Assembly (NCBI RefSeq): GCF_000612585.1
Contig: NZ_JFCA01000053.1
Location: 1-45,878, forward strand
DNA from: Pseudomonas sp. CHM02
Lineage (GTDB): Bacteria > Pseudomonadota > Gammaproteobacteria > Pseudomonadales > Pseudomonadaceae
Direction: 5' to 3'
Length of the DNA stretch: 45,878 nt
The first letter of the stretch is position 1. Every line of letters begins with the position of its first letter. A model generated the notes under the pieces. That model did no database searches. It saw only the letters and a program-made list of their open reading frames with translations, and was not told where the DNA came from. The translations under genes and the position numbers were made by a program. Below, one piece after another: positions 24,774 to 33,352 of this stretch.

Positions 24774-26993
24774 TTAGTACAAATCTACCGGGTCTACGTC
24801 CAACGACCATCGCACTTGGCGACCGCTGGGTATTTGCTCCAGCGCAAGCAACCAGCTACTTAATAGCCGATGCAAAGGCGCGCGCGAGGTTGCCTGCAAG
24901 AGTAGCTGAGCGCGATAACGTCCGGCGCGGCGCTCCATGGGCGCGGGCACCGGGCCGAGCAGTTCGATGCCGCTCAGACCCAGTTCGCCGAGCAAACGTT
25001 CGGCGGCGCTGCACGCTTCATCCAGAAAACCTTCGGCCTGCCCCGGTTTGTGGGCCTCGGCGCGCAACAAGGCCAAGTGGGAAAACGGCGGCAGGCCGGC
25101 GGCGCGGCGTTCGCTCAACGCTTGTTCGGCGAAGGCGAAGTAGCCTTGTTCTGTCAGTTGAATGAGCAGCGGATGATCGGCCAGGTGCGTCTGGATAATC
25201 ACCCGGCCTGGCTCTTCGGCACGGCCCGCGCGACCTGCGACCTGCACGATCAACTGCGCCATGCGTTCGCTGGCGCGGAAATCCCCGGAGAACAGGCCGC
25301 CGTCGGCATCTAGGATCGACACCAGCGTCACCCTTGGAAAATGGTGCCCCTTGGCAAGCATCTGGGTGCCGATGAGGATGCACGGCTGGCCTTTCTGGAT
25401 GGTGGCGAAGAGTTGGTTCATCGCGTCCTTGCGCGACGTGCTGTCGCGGTCGACGCGCAGCACCGGGTAATCCGGGAACAGGATGCCCAGGCGCTCTTCG
25501 GCCCGCTCGGTGCCTGCGCCTACCGGACGCAGGTCGACTTTGCCGCACTGCGGACAGTGGCGCGGCACCCGTTCCACATGACCGCAGTGATGGCAGCGCA
25601 GCTCGCCGTAGCGCTGGTGCACCGTCATGCGCGCATCGCAACGTTCGCACTCGGACATCCAGCCACAGTCGTGGCACAGCAGGGTCGGCGCAAAGCCGCG
25701 GCGATTTAGGAACACCAGCACCTGTTGGCCGGCGGCAAGCGTCTGGCCGATTGCCTGTTGCATCGGCCCGGAAATACCGCTGTCCAGCGGGCGACTTTTT
25801 ACATCCAGGCGCAGGAAACGGGGCTGCTTGGCGCCGCCCGCACGCTCGTTCAGGCGTAGGAGGCCGTAACGACCGGTGTAGGCGTTGTGCAGGCTTTCCA
25901 GGGACGGCGTGGCCGAGCCGAGCACGATCGGGATGTCTTCCTGGCGCGCTCGCACCAGTGCCAAGTCGCGGGCGTGGTAGCGCAGGCCTTCCTGCTGTTT
26001 ATAGGAGCCGTCGTGCTCCTCGTCGATGATGATCAGCCCGGGGTTTTTCATCGGCGTGAACAGCGCCGAGCGGGTGCCGATAATAATGTCGGCCTCGCCA
26101 TCCCGTGCCGCCAGCCACGACTCCAGGCGCTCGCGGTCATTGACCGCCGAGTGCACCAGGGCGATACGGGCGTTGAAGCGCTGCTCGAAGCGCGCCAGGG
26201 TTTGCGGGCCCAGGTTGATCTCGGGGATCAGCACCAGCGCCTGTTTGCCGGCCTGCAGGGTTTCGCGGATCAACTGCAAATAGACTTCGGTCTTGCCGCT
26301 GCCCGTGACGCCGGCCAGCAGGAAGGCGTGGAAACTGTCAAAGCCGGCCCGAATCGCTTCGTAGGCCGCGCGCTGCTCGGGGTTCAGCGGCAGTTCCGGC
26401 TGGGCCAGCCAGTGTTCGTGGCGGGCGTCGGGCGCGTGCTTGCGGATCTCCACCTGCACCAGGCCCTTGGCCAACAGCAGGTCGAGGCTGTCCTTGCTCA
26501 GCATCAGCTTGCTTAATAGCTGATGAGCCACGCCATGGGGGTGCTGCGCCAGTGTGGCCAAGGCTTCACGCTGGCGCGGGGCGCGGGCGATGCGAGGGTC
26601 GTCGAGTCGGGCACCGGGCACCATCGACCAGAAACGTTCCTGGCGCGCTTCGGCCAGTTCGCCCTGGCGCAACAGCACCGGCAATGCCCAACTCAAGGTG
26701 TCGCCCAGGCTGTGCTGGTAATACTGGGCGGTCCACAGGCACAGCTTGAACAGTGCAGGCGGCAGCGGCGGGGTGGCGTCGAGCATGGCCAGCGCGGGCT
26801 TGAGCTTTTCCGCAGGCACTTCGCTATGGTCGGCGACCTCCACCAGGATGCCGATCATTTCCCGCCGACCGAACGGCACCCGCACGCGCATGCCTGGCTG
26901 CAGCTGTGCTCGCAGCACGCCGGCCGGGGCCCGGTAATCGAACAGGCGGCGCAGGGGCGAGGGCAGGGCTAGGCGCAAAATGGCGTCGGGCAC
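24774..26993 (-). CDS. priA: Primosomal replication restart helicase PriA
   Basis: 3'-5' DNA helicase that reloads the replisome at collapsed forks. Length is 739 aa. The N-terminal 3'-DNA-binding and winged-helix domains precede the helicase core: Walker A GVTGSGKTE, DEEH box in IIDEEHDGSYKQ, SATPS, and motif VI QVAGRAGR. The zinc-binding insert shows paired cysteines CHDCG, CERCD, CHHCG and CPQCG. I chose GTG 26993 (MPDAILRLALPSPLRRLFDY), giving the family's usual length; the upstream opening to 27071 adds 26 poorly conserved residues. Confidence 0.95.
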   Translation of the reverse strand: MPDAILRLALPSPLRRLFDYRAPAGVLRAQLQPGMRVRVPFGRREMIGILVEVADHSEVPAEKLKPALAMLDATPPLPPALFKLCLWTAQYYQHSLGDTLSWALPVLLRQGELAEARQERFWSMVPGARLDDPRIARAPRQREALATLAQHPHGVAHQLLSKLMLSKDSLDLLLAKGLVQVEIRKHAPDARHEHWLAQPELPLNPEQRAAYEAIRAGFDSFHAFLLAGVTGSGKTEVYLQLIRETLQAGKQALVLIPEINLGPQTLARFEQRFNARIALVHSAVNDRERLESWLAARDGEADIIIGTRSALFTPMKNPGLIIIDEEHDGSYKQQEGLRYHARDLALVRARQEDIPIVLGSATPSLESLHNAYTGRYGLLRLNERAGGAKQPRFLRLDVKSRPLDSGISGPMQQAIGQTLAAGQQVLVFLNRRGFAPTLLCHDCGWMSECERCDARMTVHQRYGELRCHHCGHVERVPRHCPQCGKVDLRPVGAGTERAEERLGILFPDYPVLRVDRDSTSRKDAMNQLFATIQKGQPCILIGTQMLAKGHHFPRVTLVSILDADGGLFSGDFRASERMAQLIVQVAGRAGRAEEPGRVIIQTHLADHPLLIQLTEQGYFAFAEQALSERRAAGLPPFSHLALLRAEAHKPGQAEGFLDEACSAAERLLGELGLSGIELLGPVPAPMERRAGRYRAQLLLQATSRAPLHRLLSSWLLALEQIPSGRQVRWSLDVDPVDLY

Positions 26994-27111
26994 GCGGGGG
27001 GTCTCATATAAAGGCAGGCGGTGGCGCAGGGGCGGGAGCCTAGCAGACAGGGGAGGGCTTGGGTATGCCACGGTTTTCTGATGAAAGGAGGTTTTCGACC
27101 GGAAGCGCCGC

Positions 27112-27139
27112 TTGCGCGATTGGAAAGGTCTGGTAGAAT
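27112..27139 (+). promoter_or_regulatory. Candidate sigma70 promoter of rpmE
   Basis: A good -10 box TAGAAT (27134-27139) follows a weak -35 TTGCGC (27112-27117) with a 16-base spacer. The start would fall about 65 bases before the rpmE ATG. The -35 is poor, so the call leans on the -10 and position. Confidence 0.5.
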
Positions 27140-27209
27140 CCGCGGCCTAATTACGTGCGGTATTCGACAATAGTGTCGAGTGGCGGCACGCTAGCCCGAG
27201 GAAGTCACC

Positions 27210-27428
27210 ATGAAAGCCGATATCCATCCAGTATACGAAGAGATTCAGGTTACCTGCAGCTGCGGCAACGCATTCGTAACCCGTTCGAACTTGGCCAAGC
27301 CGCTGAGCACTGACGTATGCAACGAGTGCCACCCGTTCTACACCGGTAAGCAGAAAACTCTGGACACCGGCGGCCGTGTACAGCGCTTTGCTGACCGTTT
27401 CGGTGCTTTCGGTGCCAAAAAGGCCTAA
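27210..27428 (+). CDS. rpmE: 50S ribosomal protein L31, zinc-binding type
   Basis: Large-subunit ribosomal protein bridging the 50S and 30S heads, 72 aa. Four cysteines (Cys16, Cys18, Cys37, Cys40 in TCSCGN and VCNECHPFYTGKQK) make it the C+ zinc-binding form. Such proteins can be replaced by a zinc-free paralogue under zinc starvation; no paralogue is in this window. An AGGAAG-type ribosome site precedes ATG 27210. The only terminator-like hairpin after it lies inside the next gene (27473-27502). Confidence 0.97.
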   Translation: MKADIHPVYEEIQVTCSCGNAFVTRSNLAKPLSTDVCNECHPFYTGKQKTLDTGGRVQRFADRFGAFGAKKA

Positions 27429-27469
27429 GGCCGATCAACTTGGGAAGCCGTTCAGGTTTTTCCATGCTG

Positions 27470-28258
27470 ATGAAAAAGGCGTCCCTTGCGGGCGCCTTTT
27501 TTGTGCCTGTGATTTGGCTGTCGGTCGCCCAGGCACAGGTGTTCTGCCCCGCGCCGGCCGGCCTGGCCCATGTACAGGTGCAGCGTGTGGTGGATGGCGA
27601 CACGGTGCGCCTCAAGGATGGCCGCAGCGTGCGGATGATCGGCCTCAATGCCCCGGAAACCGGCAAGCGTGGCCGCGCCGACGAGCCTTACGCCGTCGCT
27701 GCCCGCCAGCGCTTGCAGGCATTGGTGGACGCCAGCGACAGTCGCCTCGGCCTGGCGCCTGGGCGCGAAAACAAGGACCGCTACGGCCGGACCTTGGCCC
27801 ATCTCTACGGCGCTGATGGCGAGAACCTGGAGGCACGATTGCTGGCCGAAGGCCTGGGGTTTCAGGTGGGCGTCGCGCCCAATGTCGATCTTGTCGCTTG
27901 CCAGCAGGCCGCTGAAGACAGCGCCCGGGAGGCGCGGTTGGGCCTGTGGCGGCAATCACCTGTGCAAAGCGTGGCACAGCTCAAGCAGTCCGGCTTTGCC
28001 TTGGTCAGCGGCCGAGTAAGCAAGATCGAACGCAATCGCGGTGGAATCTGGATCGAATTGCAGGGCTCACTGGTATTACGCATTGCACCCGACCTCGTCC
28101 CTCAATTCGACGCGGCATGGCTCAGTGGTCTGCAAGGCTCGCCCGTCGAGGCCCGTGGCTGGGTACAGGATCGCGCCAAGCGCGGCGGCCTGAAAGACGG
28201 CCAGGCACGTTGGTTGCTGCCACTGACCGACCCCAGCATGCTCAAATCGACGCATTAA
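27470..28258 (+). CDS. Secreted thermonuclease-family (SNase-like) protein
   Basis: Predicted exported nuclease of the staphylococcal nuclease family, 262 aa from ATG 27470. The signal peptide is MKKASLAGAFFVPVIWLSVAQA. The SNase domain (about residues 30-150) shows VVDGDTVRLKDG, VRMIGLNAPE and KDRYGRTLAHLY, keeping counterparts of the catalytic Arg35, Glu43 and Arg87; the Ca-binding Asp40 position is Asn. A C-terminal domain of about 90 residues resembles an OB-like extension. ATG 27464 is two codons upstream; the TTG at 27440 lengthens the leader without improving the signal peptide. Ribosome site is weak. The codons for the signal peptide include a terminator-like hairpin. Confidence 0.85.
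   Translation: MKKASLAGAFFVPVIWLSVAQAQVFCPAPAGLAHVQVQRVVDGDTVRLKDGRSVRMIGLNAPETGKRGRADEPYAVAARQRLQALVDASDSRLGLAPGRENKDRYGRTLAHLYGADGENLEARLLAEGLGFQVGVAPNVDLVACQQAAEDSAREARLGLWRQSPVQSVAQLKQSGFALVSGRVSKIERNRGGIWIELQGSLVLRIAPDLVPQFDAAWLSGLQGSPVEARGWVQDRAKRGGLKDGQARWLLPLTDPSMLKSTH
27473..27502 (+). terminator. Intrinsic-terminator-like hairpin in signal-peptide codons
   Basis: AAAAAGGCG and GCGCCTTTTTT form a stem with an inner GTCCC/GGG pairing, followed by a T-run. It lies 45 bases after rpmE and covers codons 2-11 of the nuclease. It looks like the rpmE terminator, yet it is translated as KKASLAGAFF. Confidence 0.6.
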
Positions 28259-28439
28259 GAAAAAATTGTAGACATTTTTTTGGTCGATTGTGAACAGTCA
28301 GGCCCTTGTATCCTGTGGCCTTAGACCAAAGTACGGCACTTTGGGGCCTTGACACCTGTGACTGCCCAGTCTTGTAGGGACTTTGCGACACGCGTATCCT
28401 CGGCGGTCCGTCGACCAACAGTAAAAGCGGAATGCCGAT

Positions 28440-29708
28440 ATGTCTGATTTGAAAACTGCCGCTCTCGAATATCATGCCCATCCTCGTCCAGGAAAGCTGA
28501 GTGTAGAGCTCACCAAGGCCACTGCCACCGCCCGCGACCTGTCGCTGGCCTACAGCCCTGGTGTTGCCGAGCCCGTACGTGAAATCGCCCGCGACCCCGA
28601 ACTGGCGTACAAGTACACCGGCAAAGGCAACCTGGTTGCAGTGATTTCCGATGGCACCGCGATTCTCGGCCTGGGTAACCTTGGCCCATTGGCTTCCAAG
28701 CCAGTCATGGAAGGTAAAGGCGTGCTGTTCAAGCGCTTTGCCGGCATCGACGTTTTCGACATCGAAGTCGACTCCGAAAGCCCGCAGGCTTTCATCGACA
28801 CGGTCAAGCGCATTTCCATCACCTTCGGTGGCATCAACCTGGAAGACATCAAGGCACCTGAGTGCTTCGAGATCGAAAAGGCCCTGATCGAACAGTGCGA
28901 CATTCCAGTATTCCACGATGACCAGCACGGCACCGCGATCGTTACCGCGGCCGGCATGATCAACGCCCTGGAAATCGCTGGCAAAACCCTGGCCGACGCA
29001 CAGATCGTCTGCCTGGGCGCCGGCGCTGCGGCCATCTCCTGCATGAAGTTGCTGGTGAGCATGGGCGCCAAGCTGGAAAACATCTTCATGGTCGACAGCA
29101 AGGGCGTGGTCCAGTCCGAGCGTACCGACCTGAACCAGTACAAGGCGATGTTTGCCCACGCGACTGACAAGCGCACCCTGGCTGACGCCCTCGACGGTGC
29201 AGACGTGTTCGTCGGCCTGTCCGGCCCGAACCTGCTGAGCGCCGAAGGCCTCAAGTCCATGGCGGCCAACCCGATCGTGTTCGCTTGCTCCAACCCTGAT
29301 CCAGAGATCTCCCCGGAACTGGCTCACGCCACCCGTAGCGACGTGATCATGGCGACCGGCCGTTCGGACTACCCGAACCAGGTCAACAACGTGCTGGGCT
29401 TCCCGTTCATCTTCCGTGGTGCCCTGGATGTTCGCGCCAAGCGCATCAACGAAGAAATGAAAGTGGCGGCCGCCAACGCCCTGCGTGAACTGGCCAAGCT
29501 GCCGGTGCCTCAGGAAGTGTGCGACGCCTACGGTGGTATCAAGCTGGAATTCGGTCGTGAGTACATCATTCCGAAACCAATGGATAAGCGCCTGATCACC
29601 CTGATCTCCGATGCCGTGGCCAAAGCCGCCATCGAGACCGGCGTGGCCACCCTGCCATATCCGAAGCACTACCCGCTGCAAAGCGTGGATGATGTGTTCA
29701 ACGGCTAA
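28440..29708 (+). CDS. maeB: NAD(P)-dependent malic enzyme, short form
   Basis: Oxidative decarboxylation of malate to pyruvate, supplying NAD(P)H and linking the TCA cycle to gluconeogenesis. Length is 422 aa, covering only the malic enzyme catalytic and NAD-binding domains; the C-terminal phosphotransacetylase-like domain of E. coli MaeB is absent. Seen are the Tyr motif AYSPGVAEP, GTAILGLGNLGPLASKPVMEGK, the metal-binding FHDDQHGTA and the dinucleotide loop CLGAGAAA. The ATG at 28440 is followed directly by conserved sequence. A strong terminator follows. Cofactor preference cannot be read with certainty. Confidence 0.93.
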   Translation: MSDLKTAALEYHAHPRPGKLSVELTKATATARDLSLAYSPGVAEPVREIARDPELAYKYTGKGNLVAVISDGTAILGLGNLGPLASKPVMEGKGVLFKRFAGIDVFDIEVDSESPQAFIDTVKRISITFGGINLEDIKAPECFEIEKALIEQCDIPVFHDDQHGTAIVTAAGMINALEIAGKTLADAQIVCLGAGAAAISCMKLLVSMGAKLENIFMVDSKGVVQSERTDLNQYKAMFAHATDKRTLADALDGADVFVGLSGPNLLSAEGLKSMAANPIVFACSNPDPEISPELAHATRSDVIMATGRSDYPNQVNNVLGFPFIFRGALDVRAKRINEEMKVAAANALRELAKLPVPQEVCDAYGGIKLEFGREYIIPKPMDKRLITLISDAVAKAAIETGVATLPYPKHYPLQSVDDVFNG

Positions 29709-29727
29709 GCCGTTGTAACGCACCAAC

Positions 29728-29762
29728 AAAAAGCCCCGGCTCTTGCGAGTCGGGGCTTTTTT
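29728..29762 (+). terminator. Rho-independent terminator of maeB
   Basis: AAAAAGCCCCG and CGGGGCTTTTTT form the stem, with GCTC/GAGT-side pairing inside and a clear T-run. It begins 20 bases past the maeB stop. Confidence 0.92.
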
Positions 29763-29812
29763 GTGGCGGATCTCTTTGTGCAGGGCAGGCTTGCTGTGCT
29801 GGTCAGGCTTGC

Positions 29813-29999
29813 TGTGGTGAGCAGGCCTTTGTGGTGAGTGGGCTTGTTGTGGTGAGCGGGCTTGCCCCGCGCTGGGCTGCGAAGCAGCCCTAAAACCTGC
29901 CAACGCGTTTTAACTGGATGAATGCGATACTTGCATTAGGGCCGCTTCGCGCCCCAGCGCGGGACAAGCCCGCTCACCACAAAAGCCCGCTCACCACGA
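29813..29999. repeat. Nested REP (family A) array between maeB and mrcA
   Basis: Three left arms in tandem (29813, 29830, 29848), each beginning TGTGGTGAG, face two right arms ending CTCACCAC (near 29980 and 29998). The innermost pair with GCGCTGGGCTGC / GCGCCCCAGCGC forms a full doublet (29848-29981). With the maeB terminator this accounts for the 309-base gap before the end of mrcA; no gene is seen in it. Confidence 0.85.
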
Positions 30000-30017
30000 T
30001 AAGCCTTGGTTCCAACC

Positions 30018-32480
30018 TCAGAACAGATCGATCGGCGCCGCCTCATCCGCCGGCAGCGGGCTGCCCGGCGCAACACCATTGCCCAGCTCGTTGACCGACG
30101 GCGGCGTGTCTTCGCTCTTGAACAGTTCGAAGTACGCGTTCGGCGTGCTTGGCGAGGCGGCGCGGCCGCTGATCGGGTCGATGCGCAGGCTGAGGATGCC
30201 TTCCGGCTCCGGCTGCGTATGCGGCGGCTTGTCCTTCAAGGCTGCACCCATGTAACTCATCCAGATCGGCAGCGCGACGGTACCGCCGAACTCGCGACGG
30301 CCGAGGCTTTCCGGCTGGTCATAGCCGGTCCACACGGTGGTCACGTAGTCCGCGTTGTAGCCGGAAAACCAGGCATCCTTGGATTCGTTGGTGGTACCGG
30401 TCTTGCCGGCGATGTCCGGGCGGTTCAGCGCCAGGGCGCGGCGGCCGGTACCTTTCTTGATCACGTCCTCCAGGATGCTGTTGAGAATGTAAGTGGTACG
30501 GCCGTCGACAATGCGCTCGGCGACTGCGGGCGCCTGGGGCTCGGCCGGGGTGCCGTTGGCGGCCGGCGTCGTGCCTGGGGTCGGCTCTATGGTGATGCCG
30601 CCATTGCCTGGCGCTGCCAGGCCATCGGTTGCCGCCACGCCGTTGACCACGTCACCCGGCACGCGTGGCGGGTTGGCGGTGAACAGGGTGTCGCCGTTGC
30701 GGCTTTCAATCTTGTCGATCAGGTACGGCGCGATCTTGTAGCCGCCGTTGGCAAAGGTGCTCCAGCCCGTGGCGATTTCCATCGGCGTGAGGGTCGCGGT
30801 GCCCAGGGCCAGGGACAGGTTCGGCGGCAGGTCCGACTTGGCGAAGCCGAAGCGCGTCATGTAATCGATGGTCTTGCCCACGCCCATCGCCTGCAGCAGG
30901 CGGATCGACACCAGGTTGCGCGACTTGTACAGCGCCTCGCGGATACGGATAGGGCCCAGGAAGGTGTTGGTATCGTTCTTCGGGCGCCAGACCTTGTCCA
31001 GGTATTCGTCGACAAACACGATCGGTGCATCGTTGACCAGGCTGGCGGCGGTGTAGCCGTTGTCCAGTGCAGCGCTGTAGATGAACGGCTTGAAGCTCGA
31101 ACCTGGCTGACGCTTGGCCTGGGTGGCGCGGTTGTAGTTGCTTTGTTCGAACGCGAAGCCGCCGACCAGGGCGCGGATCGCACCGTTCTGTGGGTCCAGC
31201 GACACCAGTGCGCCCTGGGCCAATGGCACCTGGCTGAATTTGAGGCTGTCGTCTTTCTGGCGTTGCACGCGGATCAAGTCACCCACCTGCGCGACGTCCG
31301 ACGGCTGCTTGGGCATCGCACCCATGCTGTTGGTGTTCAGGAATGGCCGCGCCCATTTCATGCTGTCCCACGCCACATGGGCTTCGCCAGTGCGGGTCAG
31401 CACCTGAACGCCATCTTTCTTCACCTGGGTAACGATGGCCGGTTCCAGGCCGCTGATCGAGCGTTGCTTGCCCAACTCGGTGGTCCAGGCGCTGAGGGTC
31501 TTGCCCGGCAGGCGAGATTCAGGGCCGCGGTAGCCGTGGCGCTGGTCGTAGGTGATCAGGCCGGAGTGCACCGAGGTATTGGCGATTTCCTGCAGGTCGC
31601 TCGGTACGGTGGTGGTCACGCGGAAACCTTCGGTATAGGCCTCGCTGCCGTAGCGGCCGACCATCTCGGCACGTGCCATTTCGGCGATATAGGGGGCGTT
31701 CACTTCCGGCGTCGGCACGTGGTAACTGGCGTTCAGCGGTTCGGCGATGGCGCTTTCGTAAGCGGCCTGGTCGATCTTGCCCAGCTTGTACATGCGTCCC
31801 AGGATCCAGTCGCGGCGCTCTTTGCTGCGCGCCGGGTTGGCCAGCGGGTTGAAGCGTGAAGGGGCTTTTGGCAGGCCGGCGATCATGGCCATCTGCGCCA
31901 GGCTGGCGTCACGGATGGACTTGCCGTAGTAGACCTGGGAAGCCGCCTCGATCCCGTAGGCGCGGTTGCCCAGGTAGATCTTGTTGACGTACAGCTCGAG
32001 GATTTCGTCCTTGGTCAATTGGCGTTCGATCTGCAGCGCCAGGAGGATTTCAGTGGCCTTGCGCGAAAAGCTGCGCTCGCTGGTGAGGAAGAAGTTCTTC
32101 GCCACCTGCATGGTGATGGTGCTGCCGCCGGACTGAATGTGTCCGCTTTTTACCAATTGGGTGGCTGCACGCACCAGGCTGCTGGGGTCGACGCCATAGT
32201 GGTTGGCAAAATTATCGTCTTCGGCCGAGAGCAGGGCGCTGATGAAATTGGGTGGAATATCGGCAAAACGGATCGGTGTGCGGCGCATTTCGCCGAACTC
32301 CGCGATCAGTTTTTCATCGCTGCTGTAGACCCGCAAAGGAATCTGCAACTGGATACTTCTAAGGGCCTCTACGGAAGGCAAACCCGGACTAAGGTAGAGG
32401 TAGGCCCCGCTGAGCACGAGCAGCAGCCCGCAAACGATGGCGACAATGGAGTACCCGAAAAACTTCAGCAGACGAATCAA
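30018..32480 (-). CDS. mrcA: Penicillin-binding protein 1A
   Basis: Bifunctional peptidoglycan synthase of the inner membrane, 820 aa. After an N-terminal anchor (about residues 9-30), a GT51 glycosyltransferase domain shows EDDNFANHYGVD, GGSTITMQVAKN and the second acidic motif ELYVNKIYLG. An OB-like insert lies between the domains. The transpeptidase carries the three beta-lactam motifs: SSFK, SRN and KTGTT. The Pro/Ala-rich stretch near residues 610-660 is a linker insertion. It is divergent from pilM, as mrcA is from hofM in E. coli. The region 32481-32698 between them holds no clear promoter that I can defend. Confidence 0.96.
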   Translation of the reverse strand: MIRLLKFFGYSIVAIVCGLLLVLSGAYLYLSPGLPSVEALRSIQLQIPLRVYSSDEKLIAEFGEMRRTPIRFADIPPNFISALLSAEDDNFANHYGVDPSSLVRAATQLVKSGHIQSGGSTITMQVAKNFFLTSERSFSRKATEILLALQIERQLTKDEILELYVNKIYLGNRAYGIEAASQVYYGKSIRDASLAQMAMIAGLPKAPSRFNPLANPARSKERRDWILGRMYKLGKIDQAAYESAIAEPLNASYHVPTPEVNAPYIAEMARAEMVGRYGSEAYTEGFRVTTTVPSDLQEIANTSVHSGLITYDQRHGYRGPESRLPGKTLSAWTTELGKQRSISGLEPAIVTQVKKDGVQVLTRTGEAHVAWDSMKWARPFLNTNSMGAMPKQPSDVAQVGDLIRVQRQKDDSLKFSQVPLAQGALVSLDPQNGAIRALVGGFAFEQSNYNRATQAKRQPGSSFKPFIYSAALDNGYTAASLVNDAPIVFVDEYLDKVWRPKNDTNTFLGPIRIREALYKSRNLVSIRLLQAMGVGKTIDYMTRFGFAKSDLPPNLSLALGTATLTPMEIATGWSTFANGGYKIAPYLIDKIESRNGDTLFTANPPRVPGDVVNGVAATDGLAAPGNGGITIEPTPGTTPAANGTPAEPQAPAVAERIVDGRTTYILNSILEDVIKKGTGRRALALNRPDIAGKTGTTNESKDAWFSGYNADYVTTVWTGYDQPESLGRREFGGTVALPIWMSYMGAALKDKPPHTQPEPEGILSLRIDPISGRAASPSTPNAYFELFKSEDTPPSVNELGNGVAPGSPLPADEAAPIDLF

Positions 32481-32698
32481 GGCTTTTGGATTTCCAGAGA
32501 AAAGAATGAGTTAGGCGTCGGGGCATGCATGGCAAACGATGGATCGACCCGAGCTGCAGATAAAAAGCGGGAAAAAACGCTGGGCATTAAAGCATTTTTC
32601 GACTTGGGGCGTCATTCGCACCTGTTCAACAAGTCGACCGAATGCATGGCGCCCAGCAGCAATCAGGCGGTATGACAGGCAAAGTTTTAGGGAGTTTT

Positions 32699-33352
32699 AT
32701 GGGAAAGGGATTTTTCAGGCAAAAACTCGACACCCTGCTGGGCGTCGACATCAATGACGCGGCAATCCGGCTGGTGGAGCTGGGCCGTTCAACCTCGGGT
32801 TACAACATTCAGGCTTACGCCACGCAGCCATTGCCCGTGCAATCGGTGGTCGATGGCATATTCCTCGATCTCGAAGGCGTTGGCCGCGCCTTGCGCAGTG
32901 CATTGTCGCGGCTGTCGACATCCGTTCGGGGCGCCGCTGTCGCCGTGGCCGGACCGTCGGTGATCACGCGGATGATCGAGATGGAGGCCGGGCTGACTGA
33001 AGATGAGATGACCTGGATGATCCAGATGGAGGCAGACCAGTACATTCCTTATCCTCTGGATGACGTGGCCATCGACTTTCAAGTACGCGGGCCGACGGCA
33101 CTGGACCCCGGCCGAATCGAGGTGCTGCTGGCGGCGTGCCTGAAGGAGCAGGTCGAAGCGCGGGAGGCAGTCCTGGCCCTCGCCGGGCTGAAGCCCAGGG
33201 TGATCGATGTCGAAGCGTTTGCATTGGCGCGCGCTTGCAGTCAGGATTTCGCCAGCTTCACGCCGAGTCATCGAGTGGATGGTGCACAATGGGCCGTGGA
33301 TGCCCAAGGGATGGGGATTGCTTGCGGGTTGGCCCTGAGGAGTTTCGCTTGA
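32699..33352 (+). CDS. pilM: PilM/HofM-like protein lacking central ATPase region
   Basis: Cytoplasmic actin-like platform of a type IV pilus or secretin complex, here only 217 aa versus about 354 in P. aeruginosa. Residues 1-180 follow PilM closely: TLLGVDINDAAIRLVEL (phosphate-1), AVAVAGPSVITRMIEMEAGLTEDEM, EADQYIPYPLDDVAIDF and KPRVIDVEAFALARA. The chain then jumps to the family's last residues, MGIACGLALRSF. About 137 residues with the second phosphate and adenosine motifs are missing, in frame. E. coli HofM (about 259 aa) is also short. AGGGAG lies 5-6 bases before ATG 32699. Natural reduction seems likelier than recent damage because the frame is clean and the operon is intact. Confidence 0.85.
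   Translation: MGKGFFRQKLDTLLGVDINDAAIRLVELGRSTSGYNIQAYATQPLPVQSVVDGIFLDLEGVGRALRSALSRLSTSVRGAAVAVAGPSVITRMIEMEAGLTEDEMTWMIQMEADQYIPYPLDDVAIDFQVRGPTALDPGRIEVLLAACLKEQVEAREAVLALAGLKPRVIDVEAFALARACSQDFASFTPSHRVDGAQWAVDAQGMGIACGLALRSFA

Noticed and set aside
22773..24863. Long plus-strand open frame (696 codons) opposite argS
   Set aside because: It covers argS antisense and both intergenic sides, with no domain or ribosome site; argS is certain on the other strand.
27440..27470. TTG 27440 start for the nuclease
   Set aside because: It adds ten residues ahead of a good signal peptide that begins naturally at MKK (27470).
29813..29999. Possible CRISPR array
   Set aside because: Repeats are in opposed orientation with very short spacing and match REP arms elsewhere; no cas genes are present.
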